A stretch of 64,000 bases of DNA from Neodiprion pinetum (Eukaryota > Arthropoda > Insecta > Hymenoptera > Diprionidae): assembly GCF_021155775.2 (NCBI RefSeq), contig NC_060238.1:12283042-12347041 (forward strand), in the 5' to 3' direction. Below are positions 46,208-56,488 of this stretch, piece after piece. Positions within the stretch are counted from its first letter, which is position 1; each line of letters starts with the position of its first letter. The notes under the pieces are model-generated. The model had not been told where the DNA came from and did no database searches. It saw nothing but the letters and a program-made list of their open reading frames with translations. Both the position numbers and the translations under genes were made by a program.

Positions 46208-46522
46208 TTAACCCTTAGGCGGTTTCAAATCACCGAAACTATCGAAATACAAAACGTGATTGCCATTTTTCTTGTACGCAACCCGACGTGTCCATGGACC
46301 GTTTTTATCGTCACGATCAATAATTGCAGATTTTCGCATTTTAGGCCCTGATTTCGGTAGATCATGCCGCATGAAAACGCAGCAAAAATGTAAAATTTTC
46401 ATATTTTCAGCATAGTTGCGTAAATCAATGTGGGTCGGACCTCGGAGTGGTAGCTTTGCTTGTTTTATTCCGGTCGTAAAAACAGATCCATGCCGCTGCG
46501 GTAGGGGCACAGGTATAATCAC
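46208..46522 (-). pseudogene. PRO: Adenain-like maturation protease, inactivated
   Basis: The segment VFMRHDLPKSGP, then DDKNGPWTRRVAYKKNGNHV and LYFDSFGDLKPPK, follows the Polinton cysteine protease related to adenovirus adenain, which processes capsid proteins. Where the family has its catalytic His (His-Trp-Val) this copy reads Arg-Arg-Val, and the frame ends soon after DSFGD, so the region holding the catalytic Cys is missing. The real start is probably near 46450; the first part of the frame overlaps the end of the minor capsid gene. Confidence 0.7.
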
Positions 46523-47246
46523 TTGCCTAGCGCAATCGCCTCCATTGTTGTATTGTGCGTTTAGTTTCGTTCAACCGATGTTTGTTAACACTAGCTTCGT
46601 TAACAGCTTCAGCTATACCCGCAGCACTATCCGCTAGAGCCCCAGTAGCGCTTAGACCGGCCAGAATTGAAATGATAAACGGCAGGATACCGCCAATTTT
46701 ATCAGGCATAGGTATCACACGAGGTACACGGATATTCTTCCCAGTCCCACACGCGGCCACACGAGCACCCGCTAACGCCGACTCGACGGCTTTATAACCT
46801 CGTTGCATGGCGACCTTCGCTGCAGTGATGATGGATTTAAGATTCACTGTTCTCTTCCGCTTTTCACTGTTCCCACCTGTTGTAGATTCCTTCTTCGCAG
46901 CCACTCCAAGTTTTGACCGCTTCACAGCTGAACCCATTCAGAGTTTAGATTCAGCTTTCATGGTGTTGGTGACTCCCCAGGCTACAGCCTTCTCACCCAC
47001 ACTAGAGTCCTTGGCCAAGACTTGATTTCACGCCTTCTCAGCAAGCACTTTGTCGGCAAGATTTCTCGTTGCGATATCTCGATTCTTTGCGTATGCAATG
47101 TCGTGGTCTTTACACGCAGCGTCCAGCAGATAGATCCTCAAATCTCCACGAGCCAACCTCTTGGTTAATTCCGTTCTGGGACCACAGTACTGATACCCCG
47201 GCACGTGCAATTCAACTGGGAGATGATTGATGATTTTGTTTAGCAA
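46437..47246 (-). pseudogene. Phospholipase A2-type minor capsid protein
   Basis: The N-terminal PLA2-like domain shows HVPGYQYCGPRTELTKRL and DAACKDHDIAYAKNRD: the His-Asp catalytic pair is kept, but the Ca-loop glycine expected after YCGP is Arg. A hydrophobic segment follows (IGGILPFIISILAGLSATGA), typical of the membrane-active minor capsid proteins used in cell entry. One stop occurs after LADKVLAEKA near 47028, and a shift near 46530 precedes the C-terminal tail. The codon at the expected start is TTG instead of ATG. Confidence 0.75.
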
Positions 47247-47308
47247 ACGACCACCGCGTTACTTCTGTGTGCAGGTCCTCATAGTTGGGCAACAACTCAC
47301 GAGACTTC

Positions 47309-47316
47309 TATAAAAG
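47309..47316 (+). promoter_or_regulatory. TATA box of packaging ATPase gene
   Basis: TATAAAAG, 54 bp before the ATPase ATG at 47370, in the short divergent gap between the minor capsid and ATPase genes. Confidence 0.6.
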
Positions 47317-47369
47317 GATGAATTTATGTATCATCATCTTAGTTTTCGTTGTCATGTGAATCAAGCATC

Positions 47370-48071
47370 ATGAGATTTCAAGATCAGCCCGATAAACTAC
47401 CTGTCGCGAATTTCAATAAAATGGTTCAGCATGGAAAAAGGAAGATAGAAAAACGACATGAAAAATTGCTGCCAAATACCGTGAGAGCAATATTTTGCGG
47501 GCCGACCAATTGTGGTAAAACTAACCCTCTTCTCTCACTTATCACCAACGGCAATAGATTGCGATTTGAAAATGTCCACGTCTACTCGAAATCTCTCATC
47601 CAGCCAAAGTATCAATTTTTACAAAAGTTACTAGAACCCTTACAGGGTATGGGTAATTTCGCGTTTCGCGAGAATGATGAGGTTGTAAAACCGAAAGATG
47701 CTCGCCTCAACTTTGTCATGATTTCCGACGATGTGGCCTGTGAAAAGCAAGATAATGTCAGAGCATACTCCGGCATGGGCAGGCATCGCGATGTCGATAG
47801 CTTTTATCTAAGTCAAACGTATGCGCGCATTCCAAAACACCTGGTGCGTGACATTACAAAATTATTGGTGCTATTTTGGCAAAATAGAATCAATCTGAAA
47901 CATAATCACAACGATCACGTGAACGCAGACATGACGTATCAGAAACTTAAAGACTTGTGGTTGGCATGCTGGAATGACGGTGATTACAGTTTTACCGTAA
48001 TTGAAAAGGATAGCGAAATCAATGGGGAGAGATATGGAAAGGGGTTTGACTGCTTTATAAGCAAAAACTAA
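47370..48071 (+). CDS. ATP: Polinton DNA-packaging ATPase (FtsK/HerA, A32-like)
   Basis: About 233 residues, the normal family length, and no stop or shift. Walker A is FCGPTNCGKTNPLL near residues 44-57; Walker B is LNFVMISDDV; the downstream region GMGRHRDVDSFYLSQTYARI contains the conserved sensor and arginine positions. It would pump genomic DNA into the capsid. ATG 47370 is chosen because it follows the TATA box and begins the conserved MRFQDQPDKLP; the frame is also open slightly upstream. This is the only undamaged gene of the element; its length makes survival by chance plausible. Confidence 0.88.
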   Translation: MRFQDQPDKLPVANFNKMVQHGKRKIEKRHEKLLPNTVRAIFCGPTNCGKTNPLLSLITNGNRLRFENVHVYSKSLIQPKYQFLQKLLEPLQGMGNFAFRENDEVVKPKDARLNFVMISDDVACEKQDNVRAYSGMGRHRDVDSFYLSQTYARIPKHLVRDITKLLVLFWQNRINLKHNHNDHVNADMTYQKLKDLWLACWNDGDYSFTVIEKDSEINGERYGKGFDCFISKN

Positions 48072-48113
48072 CATAAACTTGCACAGTTCCATTGCAACAA
48101 TTGAGCCGGCAAC

Positions 48114-49061
48114 ATGGAGAGAACCAAGATTCCTAAGCATAGCTATACATTGAGTGAAATATTGAAAGCATGCGATGTCATACATGGGAAGCACAAGATG
48201 ATCAAGTAGGACAAGGACGTGACCGAACATTCTATGCGGGTGGTATTTAAGCCTTCAGTAGCACCGTTGCAAGAATTGTTGGATACCTCAAAGCAGCAGC
48301 AGCAGCAGCAACGGCAGCATATTGAACAAGAAATTAAAACGCAACTAACGGATGTTACAATGCAAAAATAAGAAGAAAAAGATGACAAGAGTACCAGAGA
48401 TGGCGATGGGTGTGATAAGGATCTGAACAAGGGCAATTTGATCGTTGCAAATGATAAAACACTGAAGTTTGGTGAAATTTCTACTAGAAACACGCCTGTG
48501 GAGAAAACAACGGATTCTATGGCGCGATATTTGAAAATGTTCAGCACAAGCAAAAAGAGGGGTTTGGATACCACATACGGTGTTCGAAAGTTGACAAACT
48601 TGGTATGATGATTGGTGATACGCCAATCAATTGCATTGATAATCTGAATAATGTGGGGTATAAAAGTCACAAGAGAACACCTGCATTACTTGAATGATTG
48701 TTTAAAAAATGCCCCGATGCAACGATTGTAAATTACGCAGACAAGAATAATTACATAAAAATTGTAACGATGACAAAACCAAGCCGATGGAAGTCTTCGA
48801 GACAATTTAAAAATCACAAAGTATAGAAATTTCATTGCACAACACGTCAGCTCGCCGAAAAAATCATTTAAAGGCTTACCTGTTCACAAGATTGCGCGAA
48901 AGGAGGGTCTAGATGTTGATTACGTCTACTGGGATGATCCAAATGAAATTGTAGATCGTCTCTGACTACTCATGGCGTCACAAGCTGCAGGCAATGCCAA
49001 CCATTCCAACGAAATAGCCTCCATTATTGAGGAGTTGCGCGAGGCTGGAATCGTTTATTAG
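48114..49061 (+). pseudogene. Conserved Polinton accessory protein, broken
   Basis: Starts MERTKIPKHSYTLSEIL after the ATPase, on the same strand. It has a polyglutamine run from (CAG)n near 48289-48318, the family segment KKRGLDTTYGVR (48550-48590), and after a shift MMIGDTPINC and RTPALLE. A final part near 48900-49061 reads VDYVYWDDPNEIVDRL, then LLMASQAAGNANHSNEI and ELREAGIVY. This is a well-conserved but unnamed protein of arthropod Polintons. Stops at 48207 (TAG) and near 48370 (TAA) show that it is dead. Its role is unknown to me. Confidence 0.65.
48284..48320 (+). repeat. (CAG)n run coding for glutamine
   Basis: About ten CAG/CAA codons inside the accessory gene. Confidence 0.85.
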
Positions 49062-49291
49062 CGGCGGATGAACATTGAATCATCATTTGTTCAGTGACCG
49101 TCCAGTGATGAGTATGAACATATTTGGGCGACACTCAGAGCGTGGTCGGGTTAATGAATTTAGTCGTGGGCCTCCGGGTGTTGAATTCGAAATCACCCTC
49201 GACAATTAGCATGATCCGAGGGGGACGCAGCGGCAAACCACCAAGGTACGATATCGGTCTGCCCAGGTATCAATTGCCGTTTGTCATTTTG

Positions 49292-51538
49292 CTAACTCAG
49301 AGCCAATTTTTCCTGAACGATGGTGCTAACTTGATATTTTTTGCTACGTATTGAGCATTGAGGACAGGCCAACTCTTTGTAGGCCAACAGACAGCGCTCA
49401 TAATCGTCAAACTCAATCGTTTTCAACGTTGAACTTTTGACATCCTTGGCACATCTGCTCACTTTGATATCGTTGATGTGTTTCTTTTCGTCCTGACCCA
49501 TGGTTGTAAATGTGTACAGTTTCGCTCGTAACCCAATGAACTCGATCATAATTGTTCCGTTGTTCTCATCCTTCGTCAGACCCAGACATTTTTTGTTTTT
49601 GAGCGGAATACCGTACACATTGTCGGGAGGGTAGTCAGAAGTGTCAAACATTGCGTCGACATCACATTTGACGATATCATAGATATGAGGCACATTGAAT
49701 TGGTAAATAAGACTGTCGAAGTCGGTGTACATCAATTTTGCCTGTTTGTTCGGAAAGTAAGTTTTGACATAATTATAATGAACATCGTACAGAATAATTT
49801 TGGAGAGATCTAGGATTGCGGTGCCAATGTATATAAGCTTAGCGAAGCAAACTTTGACACGATTCATTTCTATGACAACCATATCTGTGTCAAATACGGT
49901 GCAGCTGTGAAAGTTTGCTTGCACAATGGTTCTCGCACCACCTCTTCCCTTCCATTTTGTGACCAATTTAACATCTTTGTGATTTCGCACTTTCTCCATA
50001 GTCTCACCAAACACCGCGTTATTCATGAGTCTGTAAAGGTTTTTCTCAAACTGGTTCCTAGACTGCTTGCGCATGTTGGCAATAACAGTGATGTAAGGTT
50101 TGAGCCATGGAGATTGTGCAAACTTCAAAACTCTGTGCACTCTCGTTAATTTTAGTCCTAAACTCAAACACAGCTTCAAATTTATATAGTGCAATATATA
50201 CTTTGTTTTGGGGTGAAGGGTGGTAACAAATTCAGCGCTTTGACCACCTGGAGATGTAAATTACTCAGGACAAAAGGGTAAATTTTTCTGATCCTCATGA
50301 AGCTCTAAAGGGTAGTCACAAACCAACTCCAAGATGTAACCAATCAATGAATCGTCCGGGTGAGTTGATATATCGATGGTATTATGTTTCCACTCGAACG
50401 AACCGATTGGTAAATGTGCAGTCATAGCCGCACTGTATAGATTGTTTACGTCAGAATACATAAGATATGATTCCACGTTACTCGGATTAAAATCTTTCCC
50501 CATAAACCTCTTCTTGGCCCGAGCGTGTCGAATAGAACATTGTGCTACACCGCCTCAAATGCTTCTTTCAATAAATAACACCATTTTAGGATCGTCTGAA
50601 AGTTATCAATTTACTCTAGTATATTTGAACATCGCGTGAAAAGTAAGTCCCGGCGCTGTTTAGTAGTGCAACGGATCTAAATTATATGTTTTAATGCAAG
50701 TGGCTCAGAAATCTTGAGAAATATCGGCAAGCAAAAGACATCCGTCTTTAAATATAAATCTAAATAATCCTCCAATGACTCTGAATGAAATTCCCCCCAA
50801 ACATTTTTAGCGTGCTTATAATCGGCGTCTGAAATATTTTCATCGCAGAGGTGTGAGTATAAATGCTTCTTAGCAGGTAATCACGTTTCATCGAGTTTCT
50901 CCCAACAATCGACGTATTCATAAGGAAAAACGCCTTTGCGCGTCATCAAACTAAACTTTGTCGAATCATTATAGAATTCACGCGTCATGTGTTTATCTGC
51001 ATCATTCAAATATGACGAAAGTTAATCGATACTACCAGCCATGAATCAAAACGAATCGGTGAATCTCAAGCGCATCATTGTCCCATCTACACGTTTCTGA
51101 AGGATATATATTTTTCCTTATTTATGGGAAGCAGTGTAATTTCACCGGGAAAAGTTGATGCTAGTGATTTTATTAAAAACTGTCAATCGTAACCAGACAA
51201 ATTGTGAAAAACAACTGGAATTGTATGCGTCTCTCTGAAATTCAAATTACACCGATTACGAGCAGGACCGCGATATTTACCCGTAAAGCGACAGTGATCG
51301 TGACCCTTTTTCTCCTTAGTGGTAAACAGCCTTTCACAAATATAACAATTTTTGCGTGCATGTAACGACCGCGTTGCACTTGGGTAGGAGACTTCATCGG
51401 AATTATGTTTTTGAGGCGTGACTACTGGAATTGATAAATCTTCAAGCTGCTGCATCAATCAATCTATGCAATCAGCGCCGCCTTCACTGTGGAATTCTGA
51501 TGAAGTCTCATTGTACGCGATATGTACGTACATAGTAT
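49292..51538 (-). pseudogene. polB: Protein-primed DNA polymerase B, C-terminal part
   Basis: It would replicate the element from a terminal protein. From right to left: Cys-rich zinc segment and GKYRGPARNRCNLNF, exonuclease motif VVFHNLSGYD (51190), then YLMYSDVNNLY (palm motif A), KNLYRLMNNAVFGETMENV-like motif B near 50090, and motif C YTDFDSLIY, where the usual DTDS is DFDS. The C-terminus ends at a TAG after EKLALS, short of the conserved end that follows in frame. Other stops occur near 50553 and 51460. The gene is the left half of the copy split by the gypsy element at 51539-58363. Confidence 0.85.
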
Positions 51539-51817
51539 TGTAATGTTCTTGGACGTTACGGAAATAAATATGGATTCGTGAGTTTGATTATTAAGCCAAA
51601 ATCAAAGGCGTAAATAAAATGTTGAGAAAAAGCTTCAATTGCATGGTACGTGTTTCTGGTTTTAAGTCTGAAACAAGACTGTTTTGACAATAATGTTGAT
51701 TGACGCAGCAACCTTATTCTTTTGAAAGACATAAGAGGTTTATGAACGTCTTTTATCTATGATGACTACTAGATCATTAAAAAGGGGGCAAAACGGGTGA
51801 TTTCACCGTTTGTAACA
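51539..51817 (-). repeat. 3' LTR of gypsy B
   Basis: Ends TGTAA/TAACA as read on the plus strand. Adjacent on the internal side is a likely polypurine tract (minus strand TTGGGGGAAG, 51821-51830). Confidence 0.95.
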
Positions 51818-53190
51818 CTACTTCCCCCAAAGGAAAAGAGTCGTCCCGACTTAGGAAAGATAAAACAATTGTAAAAGTGATCTAGCAGTCAGTGCTCAAA
51901 AGTGAGTTGGAGCTGTGGCTCTAAAAATTTGAAGACTTCCTGTTTTACTATTTGGCATTTGTCCACAGTCTTAAGGTAAACCACAGAAAACCTTGAGCAG
52001 ATCGTTGAGACTGAAATTGAATTTCAAAATTTTATGTGCCTTGGTTTATAAAGGTCAGTGTTATCCAGTGTTATGTATCTTCATGAATTTGAAGACATCA
52101 AAATCATCCGGATCGTCGTCGAAAAGGAAATCCATTCTTCTTCAGGGTTAATAGTCCGGTGAATCAAACACAGATGAGTACGACGAGGCGGGAAACCATA
52201 ACCGGGAAAACTCTGGGTCCTAGCCAAGGTAAAGGCTGATTCCCCCTGAGAACCGGCACAGGAATCAGGAAAAATAAATGGATGACTAAATCCAAGACTT
52301 CTTCAGAAACAGCACACCCTAGAGTTTGGAGGACAAATGTGAGTGGTGGTATAATAATCAAATTTTCCAAGTGAATTTGGGAAAATGCACGAATAAGATG
52401 AATTGAATATTGATTGAAAAGAAAAGAAACGATCTTATCTCATTTATTTCGTGTCACTTTTCAAAACGAAGGTCACCAGTCATCCTTAGGAATCGGGAAA
52501 GGTCGGAAGGAAAAGGCTGTGTCGAATAGCCTGAAAAAGTGCTTACAAAAACTGACACTGGGGTTAATAAACTGTGAAAATCAAGCTATCGCTCATTGAC
52601 CTCAAAAAATAATCATGGCTCTATTCACATAATAAAAGAAACCAAAGCCTATCCGACACAAAATCCGATTCAAAAGAAGAAGTTTCTATAAAGAAACAAC
52701 CGGAGGGAACAAATTTCGAGTTAATTAGCAACTCAGAAGTAACAAATCATTATCGAATTATCTCAATCAAAAGGAGCATGTCTCAAATTCATAATTTAAT
52801 GAACGCCGAGATATTGGCCCAAACATTCGAAGCTTCAAAAATCTTTCGGAGGAAGAAATGGAGACTTAATTTAAGGTAAAATGGAGAGAGTTTTCTTGCA
52901 GATTTTTTTAAGGAAAAATTAAAAAAGGAAAATCTGGTTTTCCATGTTCATCATGTTTCGTTTACGAGTAAGTAAAATAAAGCAAACACAAGAAACGACC
53001 TCCCCTTATTAATCTTTTATTAATTTTTCTAATCTTTGAAAATTCCAGTCCCGAACATCTGCGTTGCGAAATAGATTTTCATGCAACCTTTCTCAAAGAC
53101 AAAACTTCTTGCAAAGGCTGTAGAGAAAGCCTTGTCTTTATCGAGAAGCGGACCGAAGGGTGCAAAGAATGAGTGTCCGTCAAGGCGGAA
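51818..53190 (-). other. Region between kinase gene and 3' LTR
   Basis: No known domain. A frame at 53190-53040 begins just after a splice-acceptor-like 'ttgttttcag' and reads LDGHSFFAPFGPLLDKDKAF, and an acidic fragment near 52140-52090 reads MDFLFDDDPDDFDVFKF. Both are short and unmatched. Env genes occupy this place in errantiviruses, but no signal peptide, fusion peptide or transmembrane segment is seen. Confidence 0.4.
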
Positions 53191-53231
53191 CTGAAAACAA
53201 TTATTAAAACCGCTTTTTATTTTCCAATAAT

Positions 53232-54000
53232 TTAATTTACTGTTTGAATATTTGATTTAATAAATTTCTTTGAAAACAAATCCTCAATAGACAATTTTTT
53301 AGTATTAAATTCAAAGGCTTTACCTTGTCTGTGTGACATTGCAAAACAAAAATTAGAATGAACTTGGTCGGCTGTGAATTCTGCATTGATAACCAAGACG
53401 GGAGCCGTTAGAGAAGAAAAAGTTTGTTTTATTAACCAATCCACATGAACCTCATGAATAGTTCTGAGCAGCTCTGAAGAAATGTTCGACTCTTCCTCAC
53501 GAGAACGGGAACTGACTCGGGTGAAAGAAGTTTCTGGGGTAACTCGCAAATAAACAATCAAATCTACTCTGAGCTCAGACAAGCGAATGAGAAGATCGAA
53601 ATTTTTCATCAATAAATGAGATTCGAAGTCGTGGAAATTACCTTACCTTCGACGAGCTTCTACGAAACAATTGCTACTGAATATCGATCTTTCCATCACC
53701 TTTACAGTCGATGAAGTCGTCTGAAGATGTCTATCTAACATAACCATCTGAGCGAAATGCTCAAAATAATAGCAATAACGATCTGGGTCCTGATATATCA
53801 AATCTAAGAGATTAATTCCAGCTACGTCCCGATATTTCTCAAGAGGTTCTAAAAGTGTGCAGACCTGGCGATCTGCTAAAAACCTCTTAGTGAAAGTTGT
53901 TTTTCCGCATCCGATATTCCCTTCAATAATGATCGTAAGCGGTCGAGTTTTACTCAAATGAATTCCAAAACCAGATTCTTCTCCCAATCGATGACCGACT
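53232..54000 (-). pseudogene. dNK: Deoxyribonucleoside kinase captured in a retrotransposon (one in-frame stop)
   Basis: The family phosphorylates deoxyribonucleosides (salvage to dNMP). The P-loop EGNIGCGKTTF is at 53921-53898, followed by LLEPLEKYRDVAGINLLDLI (substrate-binding Glu), the VMERSIFSS motif, DLIVYLRVTPET and the LID region RVSSRSREEE, then a helical C-terminus with HEVHVDWLI. The domain is nearly complete at about 236 codons and has no introns. One TAA at 53643-53645 interrupts the frame just before GNFHDFES; spacing across it fits the family without a gap, so it is a point change and not an intron. The position expected to hold the base-contacting Gln is Glu (YYFEHFAQMVM). The frame continues open upstream to 54200, overlapping pol. 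Orientation is sense to the element. I infer capture from a host mRNA. Confidence 0.85.
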
Positions 54001-54030
54001 GTAAAGAAGGTCAAGAAAAAGTCAATTCTA
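53999..54030 (-). promoter_or_regulatory. Candidate splice acceptor upstream of the kinase frame
   Basis: On the minus strand a pyrimidine tract, gactttttcttgaccttctt, runs into tacag|tcggtc, with the AG at 54000-53999. It could serve a spliced subgenomic RNA, as for env genes, or be the remnant of the donor gene's first intron. Confidence 0.35.
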
Positions 54031-54078
54031 AATTTAAAGAGAGCTTTGTCCTTTCGCTCGAGGTCCTTTCTTTGCCGT

Positions 54079-54960
54079 TCAGATTCGACATCTTCGACAC
54101 CAATCTTCAACGTCCGTCCAGCAACGGGGCCAAAAGTAGAAGTTGCGAATTCTGCCCAGAGTTTTATTTGAAGCGAAGTGTCCGCCTGCAGGAGAATCAT
54201 GATAAAGAGCCAGAATCTCCGGAACTCGTGTCCTGGGAACCAAAAGTTGCCACCTGATTTCTTTCAAGTCTGCAGATTCCCATTTTCGGTATAAGATTCC
54301 ATCAATTAGAAGGATTGAGTCCCATTGAGCCCAATAAATGTTCAAATCTGGCTCGGCTAAAGATATATCCTGCCAGTCCGGGCGAGTTTCCGCTTCCTTC
54401 CAGGACTGAACTTGAGTCAAAGTGTCGTCCTCTTGTTGTGATTTTTTCCATTCCTCCAAGTTATTTTCAAGAGAAATCTTCCGTATTATAAAAGAGGGAT
54501 CTCGGTTCTTCTCTAATCGTGCACACTGTTTACACTCTGGCATTTCCTCGCACGGTCTTCGAGAGAGAGCATCGGCGTTTCCGTGATGAATTCCTGCTCG
54601 ATGTCGAATGTCAAAATCGTACTGTCCAAGCCTTTCTAACCATCTAGCTACCTGACCTTCGGGAGATTTGAACGAAAGTAACCACCTAAGAGAAGCATGA
54701 TTTGTACGGATCAAAAATCTCCTACCGTACAGATAATGATGAAAATGTACTACGGTCTTAACAACAGCTGAAAGTTCTCTACGAGTGACACAATAATTCC
54801 TCTCAGTTTTACTCAAAACTCTGCTGAAATAACTTATCACTCTCTCCTGACCTCCCTGAATTTGTGACAGAACCCCACCTATTCCTGAAAGAGAGGCATC
54901 CGTATCTAAAATAAAAGGAAGTTCGACCTCTGGATAAGCTTAAATCGGCGAGGAAATGAG
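54079..54960 (-). pseudogene. Gypsy B RNase H and integrase zinc finger
   Basis: RNase H contains DTDASLSGIGGVLSQ, YCVTRRELSAVV and RTNHASLRWLL, where Asn replaces the last conserved Asp. The connector NADALSRRPCEE is followed by the HHCC region (HDSPAGGHFASNKTLGRI; DWCRRC), which ends in a stop. The family sequence TAKKGPRAKGQ continues after it, then similarity ceases near 54030, before the integrase D-D-E core. Confidence 0.9.
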
Positions 54961-54969
54961 ATTTTTTCT

Positions 54970-55565
54970 TCATTTCTTAAAAGCTTCTTCGCATTCCGGG
55001 GTCCAGTCAAAAGGAATCTTGATTCCGGTCAAGTGATGGAGAGGTTTAGCTATACTAGCGAAACCTTTTACAAATCTTCTGTAATACGTACAAAGGCCTA
55101 GAAAGCTTTGAATTTGATCTTTATTCTTAGGTATCGGCCAAGAAGAAACCTTCTCGATTTTGGATGGGTCGGTCTTCACACCTTGAGCTGAGACGACATG
55201 TCCGAGGAAGCCTACTTCTTTCTGGAGCAAATGGCATTTTTTCGGGCTCATTTTTAGGCCTGCTTGCTTCAGCCTGACGAAAACTTGTTTGAGATTCTGA
55301 ACTTCTTCTTCAAAGTTCTTGCCAAAGACGATTATATCGTCTCAATAAACAAGGCATATTTTGCCAGTGAGCCCATGGAGAACAGCCTCCATCATTCGTT
55401 CAAAGGTAGCCAGGGCATTACTCAAACCAAACGGCATAACCTTGAACTGCCATAATCCTCCTAAACCCGCAACAAAAGCTGTTTTTTCTTTACCTAGAGG
55501 ATCCATTTCGACCTGTCAGTATCCGCTCCGAAGATCTATGGTGCTGAACCAAGTTGCACCAGCTA
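54970..55565 (-). pseudogene. Gypsy B reverse transcriptase, central part
   Basis: RT motifs YPLPRIDETLDLIAG, FSTIDLRSGY, FKVMPFGLSNALATF and a catalytic box in which a stop codon stands for one residue of YxDD (near 55340). The thumb and connection include QSFLGLCTYYRRFVKGFASI. A second stop follows FSTIDLRSGY. The enzyme would be inactive. Confidence 0.88.
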
Positions 55566-56477
55566 TCAGGTCGAGTGTCTCGTCGATTCTGGGTAGAGGG
55601 TAAGAATCTTCGTTATATCGTTCAGCTTCCTGTAATCGATACAAAATCGTTTGGATCCGTTCTTTTTGTTAACAAGGACGATTGGTGAGGCCCAGGGACT
55701 AGACGATGGTTCAATCACATCGTTCATTAACATGTCTTCCACAAGCTTCTTCACCTCTTCTCGGGCGTTGAGAGCGAGTCTTCGAGGAGTTTGTTTTATT
55801 GGTGAACTCTCTCCGACGTCGATCTTGTGCTTGACAGAAGTACATCGGCCCTTATCACCACTATCTTTGGCAAAAGAATCTATAAATTCTAGCAAAAAAG
55901 ATTCAAACGATTCTACCTGAGCTGGATTCAACGAAATCGAAGATTTCTCAACAAGGCTCTGTAAATGTAAAGGGAAATGTTGTGACAAATCATCCTCTGA
56001 AAGTTCTATTTCCCGAATTCTAGGAGGAGTCCAAAAAATTCCATTTCTATTTGTACAAAGAGTTATTTCGCGATTGTTTGAAGCAAGTGAATTTCTCTTG
56101 GTCGAGATGACACAGTTATGAGCTGTAAGAAAGTCTATTCCCAAAATACCTTCATCCTCTATATCTGCTATAAAAACCTTATGTGGAGAGCCGATACACC
56201 CAAAAAGGTTAATTTGGACAGTAACCTGTCTTAAAACCGGGGTCGTCTCTCCAGTGGCTGTTCGCAGGGATAAAGAGGGAACAATCTGGTCATCGGATTC
56301 AAAGAGATCTGATCGAACTACGGTCACTTCCGTGCCGGTGTCTATTGCCCAAAGACAACCGACGCTATTTACAGTACCGCGCGCGTAAAGACCAGACTGT
56401 CGTAGACTTCTAATTTGAAAGTGTTCCTCAACAGGGCTCTCACTGTTAACAATCTGTGATGATTTTCGTTCCGACAA
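55566..56477 (-). pseudogene. Gypsy B aspartic protease and RT N-terminus
   Basis: The retropepsin motif is intact (WAIDTGTEVTVV) and its partner GILGIDFL is present. RT begins with the conserved ASPIVLVNKKNGSKRFCIDY. The frame is open for 300 codons and lacks a clear Met (the first codon is TTG), consistent with expression as part of a gag-pol fusion. A shift at the C-terminus separates it from the rest of RT. Confidence 0.88.
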
Positions 56478-56488
56478 ATCATCCGAAA

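Noticed and set aside
48284..48320. Trinucleotide-repeat locus of a host gene
   Set aside because: The CAG run lies inside the conserved Polinton accessory protein.
47871..48670. Minus-strand open frames opposite the ATPase and accessory genes
   Set aside because: They are antisense to conserved coding sequence; the Cys/Ser-rich stretch is the complement of the glutamine run.
52164..52599. Env-like protein in gypsy B
   Set aside because: A hydrophobic minus-strand frame exists, but it lacks a signal peptide, a cleavage site and a credible membrane anchor.
53600..53660. Intron in the kinase gene
   Set aside because: 'aaggtaagg' looks like a splice donor, but the frame resumes with exact family spacing after one stop codon, so no intron is needed.
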